This document shows, one piece after another, positions 1-8,998 of a stretch of 64,000 nt of DNA; within the stretch, counting starts at the first letter, position 1, and the number at the start of each line of letters is the position of its first letter. The translations under genes and the position numbers were made by a program. Origin of the DNA: DASQPR01 sp963836785 (GTDB lineage Bacteria > Actinomycetota > Actinomycetes > Mycobacteriales > Micromonosporaceae); assembly GCA_963836785.1 (NCBI GenBank), contig CAWIKW010000002.1:620001-684000 (forward strand), given 5' to 3'. The notes under the pieces were generated by a model, which had not been told where the DNA came from, did not search any database, and saw only the letters and a list, made by a program, of their open reading frames with translations.

Positions 1-22
1 GCGGGAGGCTTTCGCCTCCCGC
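1..22. terminator. Hairpin at window start, probable terminator of an upstream gene
   Basis: A perfect 9-bp stem (GCGGGAGGC / GCCTCCCGC) closes a 4-base TTTC loop. No T-run follows, as is common in GC-rich actinobacteria. It probably ends a gene lying outside the window. No gene is convincing between here and position 210. Confidence 0.6.
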
Positions 23-210
23 CTGTTGTGCCGTCCGAAGCCGTCTGTCTTAGACGACACTAAGAAACGGCCACGATAGTGGACCGTGGCGATGTCGGCA
101 TCGCCGATGCTGCCGACAACCCAGATGATCGGTCTGCGCGTCCTTACTGACGTGGTCGCATCGCGAGTTCCCGCGGCGACTGGCGAAGGACATCAATCCG
201 AGGGGGATCG

Positions 211-936
211 ATGGTGCTTCGCGCTGTCGTGGTGGATTACGCCCGGCAGGCCGCTGGTCTTTCGCACCGCCGGGATGAGGTGGTTGGATCCAGCGGCGGT
301 CCGGCCGGAAACGCGCGGCTCACGGCGTGGACCGGTCTGCTGCTGCTGGTGCTTTTCGGCGCCGAGCTGGTCACGCTGATCGACGTTCGCGGCTGGATCG
401 ACTGGCACATCGTCATCGGGGTGTTGCTCATCCCGCCGGCGCTGGTCAAGACGGCCAGTACGGGCTGGCGGATCGTGCGCTACTACACCGGGAGTCGGCC
501 GTACCGCGATGCCGGCCCGCCCACGATGGTGCTGCGGATCCTCGGCCCGCTCGTGATCGCCTCCACGCTGGCCGTGCTCGCCTCCGGCATCGCCCTGATC
601 TTGGTAAGCCCGGACACCGGACGTCAGCCGTTCGTGTCGGCCGCCGGGTTCGGAGTCAGCCTTTTGATGATCCACAAGGCGTCGTTCGTCATCTGGGGGA
701 TCGTCACCGGCGCCCATACGCTCGGGCGGCTGATCCCGGCGCTTCAACTCACCGTGCTGCGGGCGTTCGACGATCGGCGCGTTCCCGGGCGGCGCCGGCG
801 GTCAGCCACCCTGGTCGCCGCCGTCGTGTCCGGTGCACTCGCCGCGGTCCTCGCGCTATCCGTCGCAGGCGCCTGGCGAACGGACCTCGGCGACCGCGCG
901 CATTTTCCAGGCGACCACGCCCACGGCGGTCGCTGA
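211..936 (+). CDS. Cytochrome b-like integral membrane protein
   Basis: A 241-residue membrane protein. ATG start follows a GAGGGGG ribosome-binding site. About five hydrophobic segments are visible (residues near 38-58, 66-82, 108-126, 145-165 and 195-215). Histidines sit at the segment edges (WH before the second helix, IHK and GAH around the fourth), an arrangement suited to haem ligation but not proof of it. It is the first gene of a run continuing with a ferric-reductase-like flavoprotein and an FMN-binding protein, so a role as membrane electron carrier for that system is a reasonable inference. The tail is basic and then His/Asp/Gly-rich. I cannot assign a named family with certainty. 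Confidence 0.6.
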   Translation: MVLRAVVVDYARQAAGLSHRRDEVVGSSGGPAGNARLTAWTGLLLLVLFGAELVTLIDVRGWIDWHIVIGVLLIPPALVKTASTGWRIVRYYTGSRPYRDAGPPTMVLRILGPLVIASTLAVLASGIALILVSPDTGRQPFVSAAGFGVSLLMIHKASFVIWGIVTGAHTLGRLIPALQLTVLRAFDDRRVPGRRRRSATLVAAVVSGALAAVLALSVAGAWRTDLGDRAHFPGDHAHGGR

Positions 937-1071
937 GCGGATCAAGCCGTTGCTCGGCGGCGGCGAAGGCGTTGCCAGGCGTTGCCAGGCGGTGCCGTCC
1001 TTAGCCGCGGCTAAGAATCGTCGGCAACAGTGGGGTGGACGACCGGCACAATCGCAAGGGGGGCGGGGCGA

Positions 1072-2472
1072 ATGGATGCGACGGCGACGCGCCGGACGCG
1101 CCGCATACCGCCGGGCGTCGGTGGCTCTCACCCGCGCGGTTGGTGGCCGGACGCCATCGGCGCAGTCGCCGCCGCGTCGATTCTCATCGTCGTCGCGCTC
1201 TGGGTGCGCGGCGGCAATATCCAAGCCCTGTTCGGCGGCGGCGGCGCGGCCCTGACCTCCGTCGGGCGCCTGACCGGCCTCGTCGCCGCCGATCTGCTGC
1301 TGATCCAGGTGATCCTGATGGCCCGGGTGCCGTGGATCGAGCGGACCTACGGTCAGGACAGGCTGGCTCGCTGGCATCGGCTCGTCGGGTTCACGTCGAT
1401 CAACCTCATGCTGGTCCACGTCTTATTCACCACTCTCGGATATGCCGCCACGGCTCATAGCTCCCTGCTGCCCGAGGCGTGGCAGCTCGTGACGACGTAC
1501 CCGGGAATGCTGTTGGCCACGGCCGCCAGCGCGGCCCTCGTCCTCGTCGCCGTCACATCCGTACGCGCGGCCCGCGCCCGGCTTCGCTATGAGTCGTGGC
1601 ACTTGCTGCACCTGTACGCCTACCTCGGCGTGGGGCTCGCACTTCCGCACGAGTTGTGGACCGGCGCCGACTTCGTGAGCTCCGGAGCGGCCCGCGCCTA
1701 CTGGTGGTTCTGTTACATCCTCACGGTCGGCTGCATCGTCGGCTTTCGGCTCGGGCTGCCGGTCTGGCGAAGCGTCCGACACGACCTGCGGGTCGAAGCG
1801 GTCGTACCGGAGTCGCCTGGCGTCACGTCGATCTATATCCGCGGGCGGGAACTCGAGCGGATGCCCGTACAGGCGGGTCAGTTCTTTCTGTGGCGCTTCC
1901 TCGGCGCACCGGGCTGGACCCGCGCGCACCCGTTTTCGCTGTCGGCGGCGCCGCGGCCCGATCTGCTCCGGATCACGGTGAAGGAGCTGGGTGACGGCAG
2001 CGGGGACGTCATCGGGATCAAGCCGGGGACCCGAGTTTTGGTCGAGGGGCCGTACGGGCGGCTGACCGGCCAGATGCGCCGCCGGCGGCACCTGACGATG
2101 ATCGCGTCCGGCATTGGGATCACCCCAATGCGGGCGCTGCTGGAGTCGGAGTATTACCTGCCGGGCGAGGCCGTCCTGATCTATCGAGCCAGCTCGCCGT
2201 CCGACCTCACGTTCTACCGCGAGTTCGAGCACCTCGCACGCCATCGTGGTGTCGCCGTGCACTACCTGGTCGGGCGCCGGGCCAACGATTCGTCCTGGCT
2301 GCCGAGCGGCTACGGCGACGACCTGGCCGCATTGCGCGCCTTGGCTCCGGACGTCGCGCACAGCGACGTGTACGTCTGCGGCCCGACACCATGGATGGCG
2401 GCCGTGACCGATGCGCTCGAACGCATGTCGGTGCCGAGCGAACACATTCACCTGGAGACGTTCAGTTGGTGA
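1072..2472 (+). CDS. Ferric reductase/NOX-like transmembrane flavoprotein
   Basis: A 466-residue protein. The N-terminal half carries about six membrane helices with paired histidines (WHRLVGF, VHVLF, WHLLHLY, LPHELW) typical of the ferric-reductase-like haem domain. The C-terminal half is a ferredoxin-NADP-reductase module: HPFSLSAAP for FAD, GPYG, then ASGIGITPMRALLE and VCGPTPW for the nicotinamide nucleotide, and a terminal ETFSW. It should pass electrons from cytosolic NAD(P)H across the membrane. A GTG at 1030 is in frame, but ATG 1072 sits behind AAGGGGGGCGGGG and is preferred. The next gene encodes an FMN-binding protein, a likely outer electron acceptor. Confidence 0.85.
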   Translation: MDATATRRTRRIPPGVGGSHPRGWWPDAIGAVAAASILIVVALWVRGGNIQALFGGGGAALTSVGRLTGLVAADLLLIQVILMARVPWIERTYGQDRLARWHRLVGFTSINLMLVHVLFTTLGYAATAHSSLLPEAWQLVTTYPGMLLATAASAALVLVAVTSVRAARARLRYESWHLLHLYAYLGVGLALPHELWTGADFVSSGAARAYWWFCYILTVGCIVGFRLGLPVWRSVRHDLRVEAVVPESPGVTSIYIRGRELERMPVQAGQFFLWRFLGAPGWTRAHPFSLSAAPRPDLLRITVKELGDGSGDVIGIKPGTRVLVEGPYGRLTGQMRRRRHLTMIASGIGITPMRALLESEYYLPGEAVLIYRASSPSDLTFYREFEHLARHRGVAVHYLVGRRANDSSWLPSGYGDDLAALRALAPDVAHSDVYVCGPTPWMAAVTDALERMSVPSEHIHLETFSW

Positions 2473-2524
2473 CCGCGGCTGGTCGAACGCCGCAACGAAC
2501 ATGCCGTGATCAGGGAGGTAGCGG

Positions 2525-3010
2525 GTGCGACGCATAACGCTGTGGGTGACCGCCACGGTCGCGATCGTGGTGCTGCTGTTCAGCTATCACACGAGTACGA
2601 ACTCCCGCACCGTTGCCGGCGGGCAACCGCCCGCTCAGGCACCGGGCGTCGTCGGCGCTCAGCCGACGCCTCGCGCCGGGGCGAATGGGAAGCCGGCACC
2701 CTCGTCGGCGGCGACGGACTCGTCGTCGGCGAGCGTCGTCAACGGAACCGTGGCGCAGACACAGTGGGGCCCGGTCCAGGTGCAGGTGCGTATCGCCAGT
2801 CACCGGATCACCGACGTGAAGGCGCTGGTATTTCCGTCCGGTAGCGGCCACGACCAGGCGATCAACTCCTACGCGTTGCCGCGCCTCCGGCAAGAGGTAC
2901 TGTCTGCGCAAAGCGCCCGAATCGACGGTGTCAGCGGTGCCACGGTCACCAGCGACGGATACCGGGAGTCGCTCCAAGCCGCCCTGGACGCCGCTCATTT
3001 CGGCGGTTGA
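2525..3010 (+). CDS. FMN-binding domain protein, membrane-anchored, extracytoplasmic
   Basis: A 161-residue protein with one N-terminal signal anchor (RRITLWVTATVAIVVLLFSY) and a Ser/Ala/Pro-rich linker to about residue 75. The FMN_bind domain ends with DGVSGATVTSDGY. This matches the flavinylation motif in which ApbE links FMN to the threonine of SGAT (here Thr140). The GTG start follows a GGGAGGT site. It lies 52 bases after the ferric-reductase-like gene, so it probably receives electrons from it on the outer face. No ApbE flavin transferase is in the window; it must be encoded elsewhere if the site is used. Confidence 0.85.
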   Translation: MRRITLWVTATVAIVVLLFSYHTSTNSRTVAGGQPPAQAPGVVGAQPTPRAGANGKPAPSSAATDSSSASVVNGTVAQTQWGPVQVQVRIASHRITDVKALVFPSGSGHDQAINSYALPRLRQEVLSAQSARIDGVSGATVTSDGYRESLQAALDAAHFGG

Positions 3011-3059
3011 GGCGGACGGCGGCTGAGGCGTTCGGCGTGCAGCGGGAGGCGGCAGCGGC

Positions 3060-3752
3060 GTGGACGACATCGAGGGCCTCGATCGTCTTACCGACGCGCG
3101 ACACCTGCTGATCGTCGAGGATGATCGTGAGTTGCGCACGATGCTGGAGATGCTCTTGGTCGACGAGGGCTACCGGGTCGACGCGGTGGCCGATGGCCAG
3201 GCCGGGCTCCACCGCGCCCTGACCGATCGCTACGACGCGATGGTGATCGACCGAGGTCTCCCGGCGATCGACGGGCTCGACCTGACGCGGCGACTGCGCG
3301 GTCGCGGTGTGACCACCCCGGTGATCATCTTGACCGCGTACGGCTCGGTCGTCGATCGGGTCGAGGGTCTCGATGCCGGGGCGGAAGACTATCTGGTCAA
3401 GCCATTCGATATCGATGAACTTCTGGCGCGACTGCGTGCGTTGCTCCGACGGCACGCCTCGATCGGAGAGACCATCCGCCTCGGCGACGGCACGGTCGAC
3501 CTCGTGCGCCGCGTAGCTCACACCGCCGACGGGAAAGCCGTCGAGCTGTCCGGTCGGGAATGTGCGCTGCTGCGTACGCTCGCGTCCCGCCCCGGCCGAG
3601 TCTTCAACCGCGACGAATTGCGTGCGACGGTCTTCGACACGGCCGACTCGGACTCCGTTGTCGACACCTACGTCCACTACCTTCGCCGCAAACTCGGCAA
3701 GGCCGTCGTGCGCACCATGCGTGGCCACGGCTACCGGATCGGCGTGATGTGA
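3060..3752 (+). CDS. OmpR/PhoB-family response regulator
   Basis: A 230-residue two-component response regulator. The receiver domain (about 14-125) has the acidic pocket E20-D21-D22, phospho-acceptor Asp64 (VIDRGLP), the switch Thr of ILTAYGS and the lysine of VKPFD. The winged-helix DNA-binding domain fills the C-terminus (GRVFNRDEL, VDTYVHYLRRKLG, MRGHGYRIG). It starts with GTG and its stop overlaps the GTG start of the downstream sensor kinase by four bases. Position directly after the electron-transfer genes suggests it controls them, which is inference. Confidence 0.92.
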   Translation: MDDIEGLDRLTDARHLLIVEDDRELRTMLEMLLVDEGYRVDAVADGQAGLHRALTDRYDAMVIDRGLPAIDGLDLTRRLRGRGVTTPVIILTAYGSVVDRVEGLDAGAEDYLVKPFDIDELLARLRALLRRHASIGETIRLGDGTVDLVRRVAHTADGKAVELSGRECALLRTLASRPGRVFNRDELRATVFDTADSDSVVDTYVHYLRRKLGKAVVRTMRGHGYRIGVM

Positions 3753-4984
3753 CCTCCCATCGATCGACGCCCGAGCACGCACTGATCCGCAGTACGGCGC
3801 GGCGCATCACGCTGCAAACGGCCGCGCTGTTCGCCGTGTGCCTCGTGGCCATCGGGGCGCTGGCCGCGTTCTTCATCCTCCGGGCGCAGACGGCCGACGC
3901 CCAACGGCAGTTGCGCGCCGCGGTGGTCGACGAGGACGCGATCACCGACCCACCGGCCGGGATCGTCATCTATCAGTCAGCCGACGGGCGCGTCCAATCG
4001 TCCGCGCAGCTCCGGGGCCATCCACTCGACGCGGCCGCCGTCAAGAGCGTGGCGGCCGGTGGTCCGGCCGTAACCGGTGAAGTGACCGCCCGCGGCCGCC
4101 AGTACCAACTCCGTACGGCCCGACGCGGTGAGGTAACGGTGCAGGCTGCCCTCGACCTCACCGACCAGAATCGGGAGCGCCACCGCCTTATCGAAGGGCT
4201 CGCGGTCGCCGGCGGAGTCGGCATCGTGATCGCAATCGCCATCGGATCGGTCACCGCTCGCCGTGCGGTGCGGCCACTCGAAGAGGCGAGCCTGCGGCAG
4301 CAGCGCTTCGTCGCCGACGCCAGCCATGAGCTGCGTACGCCGCTGACGCAGGCGCACCTGCGCGCACAGCTTCTGCAACGATCGCTGCAGGACGTCGACG
4401 GACACCCTGAACTAGCTGAGGAGGCCGGCCGGCTCGTCAACAGCACACGCGAACTCGGCGACATCGTCGAGGAGCTGTTGATCTCGGCCCAATTGAGCGC
4501 CGATCCGACGACCATGGTCCCGGTCGATCTGGACCAGGTCGCCCGCGATGTCGTCGAGGCCGAGCAGGCCCGGGTACGCGAGCGTGGCGTGCTGCTGAGT
4601 ATTCGGAGCAACGGCGGGCCGTACGTCGTGCCCGGGTCGCCGACGGCCCTGCGCCGGGTGCTGAACGCGCTGGTCGACAATGCGATTGGCCACGTTGACG
4701 AGGGCGGACACATCACTGTCGCCATTCATCGCAACGATGGCCGCGCGCCGACAGTCGTCTGTGACGTTGTCGACGACGGGCACGGCATCGAACGGGGCGA
4801 TACCGAAAAGATCTTCGAGCGATTTGCCCGCGGCGCGCACGGCAGCGGCCGGCGCTTCGGGATCGGGCTCGCTCTGGCCCGCGAGGTGGTCGAAGCCCAC
4901 GACGGCACGCTGACCGCGACCGGTCGCGAGGGCGCCGGCGCGACGTTTCGCATCGTATTGCCCGCGGCGGCGCCCTCGACGTGA
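3749..4984 (+). CDS. Sensor histidine kinase, partner of the upstream regulator
   Basis: A 411-residue kinase. Two transmembrane segments (about 20-47 and 148-170) flank a short extracytoplasmic sensor of about 95 residues. There is little or no HAMP linker: the second helix leads almost directly to the H-box SHELRTPL with phospho-acceptor His193. The ATPase domain shows the N-box (LVDNAIGH), G1 (DDGHGI) and G2 (GIGLALA). I chose GTG 3749 because it overlaps the regulator stop (GTGA) and leaves the first membrane helix near the start. The signal is unknown; the preceding genes suggest a redox or metal-related one. Confidence 0.9.
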   Translation: MTSHRSTPEHALIRSTARRITLQTAALFAVCLVAIGALAAFFILRAQTADAQRQLRAAVVDEDAITDPPAGIVIYQSADGRVQSSAQLRGHPLDAAAVKSVAAGGPAVTGEVTARGRQYQLRTARRGEVTVQAALDLTDQNRERHRLIEGLAVAGGVGIVIAIAIGSVTARRAVRPLEEASLRQQRFVADASHELRTPLTQAHLRAQLLQRSLQDVDGHPELAEEAGRLVNSTRELGDIVEELLISAQLSADPTTMVPVDLDQVARDVVEAEQARVRERGVLLSIRSNGGPYVVPGSPTALRRVLNALVDNAIGHVDEGGHITVAIHRNDGRAPTVVCDVVDDGHGIERGDTEKIFERFARGAHGSGRRFGIGLALAREVVEAHDGTLTATGREGAGATFRIVLPAAAPST

Positions 4985-5023
4985 TCGGCCAAGCGCTCCG
5001 CGGGCGGTGAGGCGGGTTAGCGC

Positions 5024-5413
5024 TTACCGGGGCGTCTCGACGATGACGGTCGTTGACTTCACGACGGCGACCGCGATGTCGCCGACCGAGAGATTGAGCT
5101 CATCGAGCGCTTCGCGGCTGAGCAGGGACACGACGCGATGCGGCCCGGCCTGGATCTCGACCTGCGCCATCACGGCGTCCTTCTTGATATTCGTGACCAG
5201 ACCAGGGAATCGGTTACGGGCCGATGACGTCGCCGTACCCTGATCGACCCGGCCGTGTTCGTGCAGATAGGCGGCCAGGACCTCGCCGTCGATGATGCGG
5301 TGGCCGTGCGGATCTCGGCTGGCCTGGAGCCGGCCGGTGTCGGACCAGCGTCGGACCGTGTCGGCGCTGACGCCCAGCAGTTCGGCGGCGTCGCTGATCG
5401 CAAACTGCGTCAT
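5024..5413 (-). CDS. HTH-TOBE (Mop-like) molybdate-binding type protein
   Basis: A 129-residue protein. Residues 1-50 form a MerR/excisionase-like helix-turn-helix (AAELLGVSADTVRRWSDTG). Residues about 62-129 form a TOBE/Mop domain (ARNRFPGLVTNIKKDAVMAQVEI and LNLSVGDIAVAVVKSTTVIV), the fold that binds molybdate or tungstate. Single HTH-TOBE proteins of this size are common in actinobacteria as molybdate-responsive or Mo-storage proteins. A start nine bases upstream (5422) is also possible; ATG 5413 is chosen because MTQF directly precedes the HTH. It is last in a minus-strand run after the VOC and SDR genes. A molybdenum hydroxylase is encoded at 34-38 kb. Confidence 0.82.
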   Translation of the reverse strand: MTQFAISDAAELLGVSADTVRRWSDTGRLQASRDPHGHRIIDGEVLAAYLHEHGRVDQGTATSSARNRFPGLVTNIKKDAVMAQVEIQAGPHRVVSLLSREALDELNLSVGDIAVAVVKSTTVIVETPR

Positions 5414-5467
5414 GACGGTCATCGTAGGGGTGTGCGGCGCGTCCGGGTCGCCGTCGACATACGAAGG

Positions 5468-5866
5468 TCAGCGCAACCGCGCTTCGTCGATCGACGGTTC
5501 GAAGAGTTCGACCGGATTGCCGGACGGGTCGTCGACGATCACCTGGCGGCCGCCCACGCCGTCGATGATGGCACTGCGGAACGGCACGTCCGCCGCCCGC
5601 AGCCGGTCCGCCATGGCGTCGATGTCGTCAACCTCGATCGCGAAGCGGTTCCAGCCACCCGGTCGCGGGAGCGTGCCGTCCGGCATCGCTGCGCCGCCGC
5701 CGGGCCCGCCGCCGGGCGCACTGAGCACCAGCCGCAGCGGACCGCGGGTGAGCATCGCGAATGCCGGGGCTGGGTGCATCACCAGGTCGAAATCGAGATG
5801 CGTGACGTAGAAGTCGATCGCCCGGTCGACATCGTCGACGATGTATCTGACGCTGATCGAGGCCAT
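5468..5866 (-). CDS. VOC (glyoxalase/bleomycin-resistance) family protein
   Basis: A 132-residue protein with the paired beta-alpha-beta-beta-beta modules of the vicinal oxygen chelate fold: IVDDVDRAIDFYVTHLDF at the start, FAIEVDDIDAMADRLRAADV in the middle, and the C-terminal VDDPSGNPVELFEP whose Glu is a usual metal ligand. A Gly/Pro-rich loop near residue 50 is longer than usual. The start is the ATG before ASISVRYIVDD; an upstream in-frame extension exists but adds no domain. Substrate cannot be told from sequence. Confidence 0.83.
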   Translation of the reverse strand: MASISVRYIVDDVDRAIDFYVTHLDFDLVMHPAPAFAMLTRGPLRLVLSAPGGGPGGGAAMPDGTLPRPGGWNRFAIEVDDIDAMADRLRAADVPFRSAIIDGVGGRQVIVDDPSGNPVELFEPSIDEARLR

Positions 5867-5933
5867 GCCGCCAGCCTCGCATAGCGCCCGCTCGATGGCA
5901 CGTACGTCGTGCGGATGAACTAACAAGGCCTCG

Positions 5934-6797
5934 TCATCCGGTCAGGGCGACCAAATCGGCGCTGATCTGCCACAGCCGCGCCGCCGCGGCCTTGTCGTAA
6001 CTGCGTTGGCCGGATCTTCGGGGTTTGCTATTGGCGAAGTAACGGCCGGTCACCTGGTCGAGATGGGGAGCCGACGCCACATGGATGGACGTCAGCGCAC
6101 CCCGTGGCGGCGCCTTCATGAATGGCTTCATGAACGGCGTGAACAGTCGCTGGACGGTACCGGGGTCTTCCGCTCCGAAAGCGGTGCTCACGACTCCGGG
6201 ATGCAGTGCGTTGGCGGTCACGGAGGTGGCCGGTACCCGCCGGGCCAGTTCATAGGTGAACAGGACATTGGCGAGTTTGGACTGGTTGTACGCCCGCGCG
6301 CCGGAGTAGGACCGCTCGTTCTGGAGGTCGTCGAAGTCGATTCGACCCAGGGCCTGCACGTTGGATGCGACGTTGACCACCCGCGCCGGAGCGCTCTGCT
6401 TCATCCGATCGAGGAGCAGGTTGGTGAGCAGGAATGGCGCGAGATGGTTGAGCGCGAAAGTGCGCTCGAGGCCGTCGATCGTCTCGTGGCGGGTGTTCCA
6501 GTACCCACCGACGTTGTTGACCAGGACGTTGATCCGTGGAAGGCGATGAAGTACCTCGTCGGCGAGCCGCCGGACCTCGGACTGGACGGACAGGTCCGCA
6601 AGGAACACGTCCACCTGTCCGCCGGAGTTACGGATCTCGCGGGCCGCGCCCTCCGTACGGCCATGGTTCCGGCCGACGATCGCCACATGCGCACCCATGG
6701 CGGCAAGGCCCCGGGCGGTCGCCGCACCGATGCCGCCCGTTCCGCCGGTGACCAACACGGTTCGGCCGGCCATCGGCCTGCTGTGAATCGGCTCCAT
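5934..6797 (-). CDS. Short-chain dehydrogenase/reductase, retinol-dehydrogenase-like
   Basis: A 287-residue SDR with the nucleotide motif TGGTGGIG near residue 17, NNVGG after beta-4 and the catalytic YNQSK pair. The active-site serine is in NVASNVQ. The layout (DDLQNERSYSGARAYNQSKLAN, HPGVVST) resembles the retinol dehydrogenase/WW-oxidoreductase-like branch. The ATG start follows GAGGGAG. It is divergent from the ABC transporter operon and upstream of the VOC and HTH-TOBE genes on the same strand. Substrate unknown. Confidence 0.85.
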   Translation of the reverse strand: MEPIHSRPMAGRTVLVTGGTGGIGAATARGLAAMGAHVAIVGRNHGRTEGAAREIRNSGGQVDVFLADLSVQSEVRRLADEVLHRLPRINVLVNNVGGYWNTRHETIDGLERTFALNHLAPFLLTNLLLDRMKQSAPARVVNVASNVQALGRIDFDDLQNERSYSGARAYNQSKLANVLFTYELARRVPATSVTANALHPGVVSTAFGAEDPGTVQRLFTPFMKPFMKAPPRGALTSIHVASAPHLDQVTGRYFANSKPRRSGQRSYDKAAAARLWQISADLVALTG

Positions 6798-6861
6798 GAC
6801 GGTGCTCCCTCAGCAATGTAGCGACGATGTTGCATCCGAGCCCACGTTCCTGGGGTCGGAA

Positions 6862-6876
6862 TGTGTGGCTCACACA
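6862..6876. promoter_or_regulatory. CACA/TGTG palindrome upstream of the HAAT transporter operon
   Basis: TGTGTG-GCT-CACACA is a perfect 6-bp inverted repeat with a 3-base centre in the intergenic region between the divergent SDR and transporter genes, about 105 bases before the binding-protein start. Related palindromes lie in front of the 3-hydroxybutyrate dehydrogenase gene at the other end of this locus. It may be the operator of the PucR-type regulator encoded there; that link is inference. Confidence 0.4.
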
Positions 6877-6980
6877 CATGGTCGGGTCCCGCCGTCGGTC
6901 CCTATGGTCCACAGTCAGCGCCGGGTGTATGACCCGGACGCCATCCTGATGAGACTTTCGGAGACCGAGGAGCAGCGAAG

Positions 6981-8195
6981 ATGCGCTCACCCATTCTGCG
7001 CGTCGCTGGAGGCGCCGCGGCCGTACTCGCCGTGACGTTCGCTGCGGCGTGTTCTACGAGTACCTCGGCGGCGCCGTCGAAGGGCGGCGGGGACGTCAAG
7101 ATCGGAATAGTCACCGAGAAGACCGGGCCGTACGCCGAGTACGCGGCCGAATACCTGGCCGGGCTCAACGCGGGTCTGAGCTACGTCACCCACGGAACCG
7201 GAAAGATCAACGGCCACAAGATCGATCTGATCGTGGACGACGACGCCGACAATCCGACGACCGCCGTCTCGGACGCGAAGGACCTGATCGGCAAGGGCGT
7301 GACGATTCTCGGCGGCTCCATCGATTCGGCGATCGCGCTGCAGGTGGCGGCCGTGGCCGGGCAGAACAAGGTGCTGTTTGTCGCCGGGCCGGCCGCCGTC
7401 GACAGCCTCGACAATCTGAACCGCTATACGTTCCGCTCCGGTCGAGAGTCCTACCAGGACATCGCGACCGCGGGAACGTTCGTTGGCGATCTCGCGGGCA
7501 AGAAGGTCGTCGTCTTCGCGCAGAACAGCGCGTTCGGAACGGCCAACGTCGCGGGCGTCAAAGCCGTCCTCGGTGCCAAGGGAGCCACAGTCAGTTCGGT
7601 TCTCGTGCCGCCGACCGCGACCGACTTCACGCCCTTCACGCAGAAGGTGACGGCCGCCGCGCCGGACCTGTTGTTCGTCGCCTGGGCCGGCGCGAACGCG
7701 ACGCAGATGTGGACCGCTCTCGACCAGCAGGGCGTCCTGGCCAAGACGCAGGTCGTGACCGGACTCGCCAACACCGCCACGTACGCCGCGACGGGTCCGG
7801 CCGGTGCGAAGATCGAGTTTCTCGCGCACTACTTCGCCGGCGCGGGCGGAAACAACCCGATCGAGTCGGCGATGTCCGCGTCGGTGAAGAGCGCCGGGGG
7901 CACCGTCGACCTGTTCACGCCGGACGGGTTCACGGCGGCCCAGATGTTCGCCCGCGCCATCCAGGCCGACCCGAGCAATGTCACGAAACAGATCGCAGCC
8001 CTCGAAGGCTGGTCCTTCGCCGGCGTGGCCGGGCAGTACACGGTCCGTGCCGCCGACCACGCGCTACTGCAGCCCGAGTTCGAGGCGAAGCTGACCGGGT
8101 CCGGCACATCGTGGACGCCGCAATTGGTCAAGGCGATCGACCCGACCACCATCGCACCGCCGGAGCCGACGAAGTCAGCCTGGTCGGCTGGCTGA
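6981..8195 (+). CDS. Branched-chain-amino-acid-type ABC transporter substrate-binding lipoprotein
   Basis: A 404-residue periplasmic-binding-fold lipoprotein. The signal peptide ends in the lipobox FAAAC with lipid-bearing Cys24. The mature part has the LivJ/LivK-like pattern (KIGIVTEKTGPYAEY, DDDADNPTTAVSDAKDLI, SIDSAIALQVAAVAGQNKVLFVAGPAAVDSL). It starts a five-gene transporter operon, overlapping the next gene by one base (TGATG). HAAT binding proteins carry amino acids, but also amides, urea, aromatic acids and other small acids. The neighbouring 3-hydroxybutyrate dehydrogenase makes a hydroxy acid a plausible alternative ligand. Confidence 0.9.
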   Translation: MRSPILRVAGGAAAVLAVTFAAACSTSTSAAPSKGGGDVKIGIVTEKTGPYAEYAAEYLAGLNAGLSYVTHGTGKINGHKIDLIVDDDADNPTTAVSDAKDLIGKGVTILGGSIDSAIALQVAAVAGQNKVLFVAGPAAVDSLDNLNRYTFRSGRESYQDIATAGTFVGDLAGKKVVVFAQNSAFGTANVAGVKAVLGAKGATVSSVLVPPTATDFTPFTQKVTAAAPDLLFVAWAGANATQMWTALDQQGVLAKTQVVTGLANTATYAATGPAGAKIEFLAHYFAGAGGNNPIESAMSASVKSAGGTVDLFTPDGFTAAQMFARAIQADPSNVTKQIAALEGWSFAGVAGQYTVRAADHALLQPEFEAKLTGSGTSWTPQLVKAIDPTTIAPPEPTKSAWSAG

Positions 8196-8998
8196 TGACG
8201 GCACCGACACAACGAACGTCGACGGGCCGGCTGAGCGACAGCCGGCCCGGCGCCGCGCTTAGCCTCGTCGACCTCACGTGGCGGGTGGGTGGCCGAACGA
8301 TCGTAGATGCGATCTCGCTCGAGGTCTCGCCGGGGGAGTTGCTCGCGGTGATCGGCCCGAACGGTGCCGGCAAGACGTCGTTGTTCAACCTCATCACCGG
8401 CTTCATCCGACCGACCGCGGGCCGGATCATCGTCAACGGCCGGGACGTCACTCGAATGCCACCACACCGGCGCGTACCCCTCGGGCTCGGCCGTACGTTC
8501 CAGACGTCCAGTGTGTTCGCGAGCATGTCCGTACGGGAAAACGTCGAACTCGCCGCACAGGCCGCGATCGGCGGCCCGTGGAAGTCGCTGGCACCGTGGG
8601 CGAAGATAACCGCGGGAGCGCGTACCACGGCCCGCGATGCCCTTGACCGCACCCGGCTCGGTGCCCGCGCGGGCGTGCGGGCCGGGGCGTTGTCGCACGG
8701 CGAGAAACGCAAGCTGGAGCTCGCAATCGTGCTCGCCGGCGCCGCCGAGGTCGTGCTCCTCGACGAGCCGATGGCGGGCATGGCGATGGAGGAAGTCCCG
8801 GAGCTCACCGACCTGATCGGCACGATCCACCGGGATGGCGCGACGGTGCTGATGGTCGAGCACCACATGGATGTCGTGCTCGACATCGCCGAACGCATCG
8901 CCGTACTGCACCACGGGGAGCTCATCGCGCACGGATCCGCCGGTGACGTCGCCGCAGACCCGACTGTCCGCGAGGCCTACATGGGCGTGACTCTATGA
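8195..8998 (+). CDS. LivG-type ABC transporter ATP-binding protein
   Basis: A 267-residue ATPase with Walker A GPNGAGKT, a LSHGEKRKLE signature (His replacing the more usual Gly, frequent in LivG proteins), Walker B VVLLDEP and the switch His of VEHHMD. The LivG-typical insert between the Walker A and signature motifs (RTFQTSSVFASMSVRENV) is present. The ATG overlaps the stop of the binding-protein gene, and its own stop overlaps the next start by four bases. Confidence 0.93.
   Translation: MTAPTQRTSTGRLSDSRPGAALSLVDLTWRVGGRTIVDAISLEVSPGELLAVIGPNGAGKTSLFNLITGFIRPTAGRIIVNGRDVTRMPPHRRVPLGLGRTFQTSSVFASMSVRENVELAAQAAIGGPWKSLAPWAKITAGARTTARDALDRTRLGARAGVRAGALSHGEKRKLELAIVLAGAAEVVLLDEPMAGMAMEEVPELTDLIGTIHRDGATVLMVEHHMDVVLDIAERIAVLHHGELIAHGSAGDVAADPTVREAYMGVTL

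Noticed and set aside
4991..5025. Inverted repeat AAGCGCT / AGCGCTT between the kinase and TOBE genes as a terminator
   Set aside because: Seven-base arms around a 21-base loop with no T-run, and it overlaps the TOBE stop; too weak to call.
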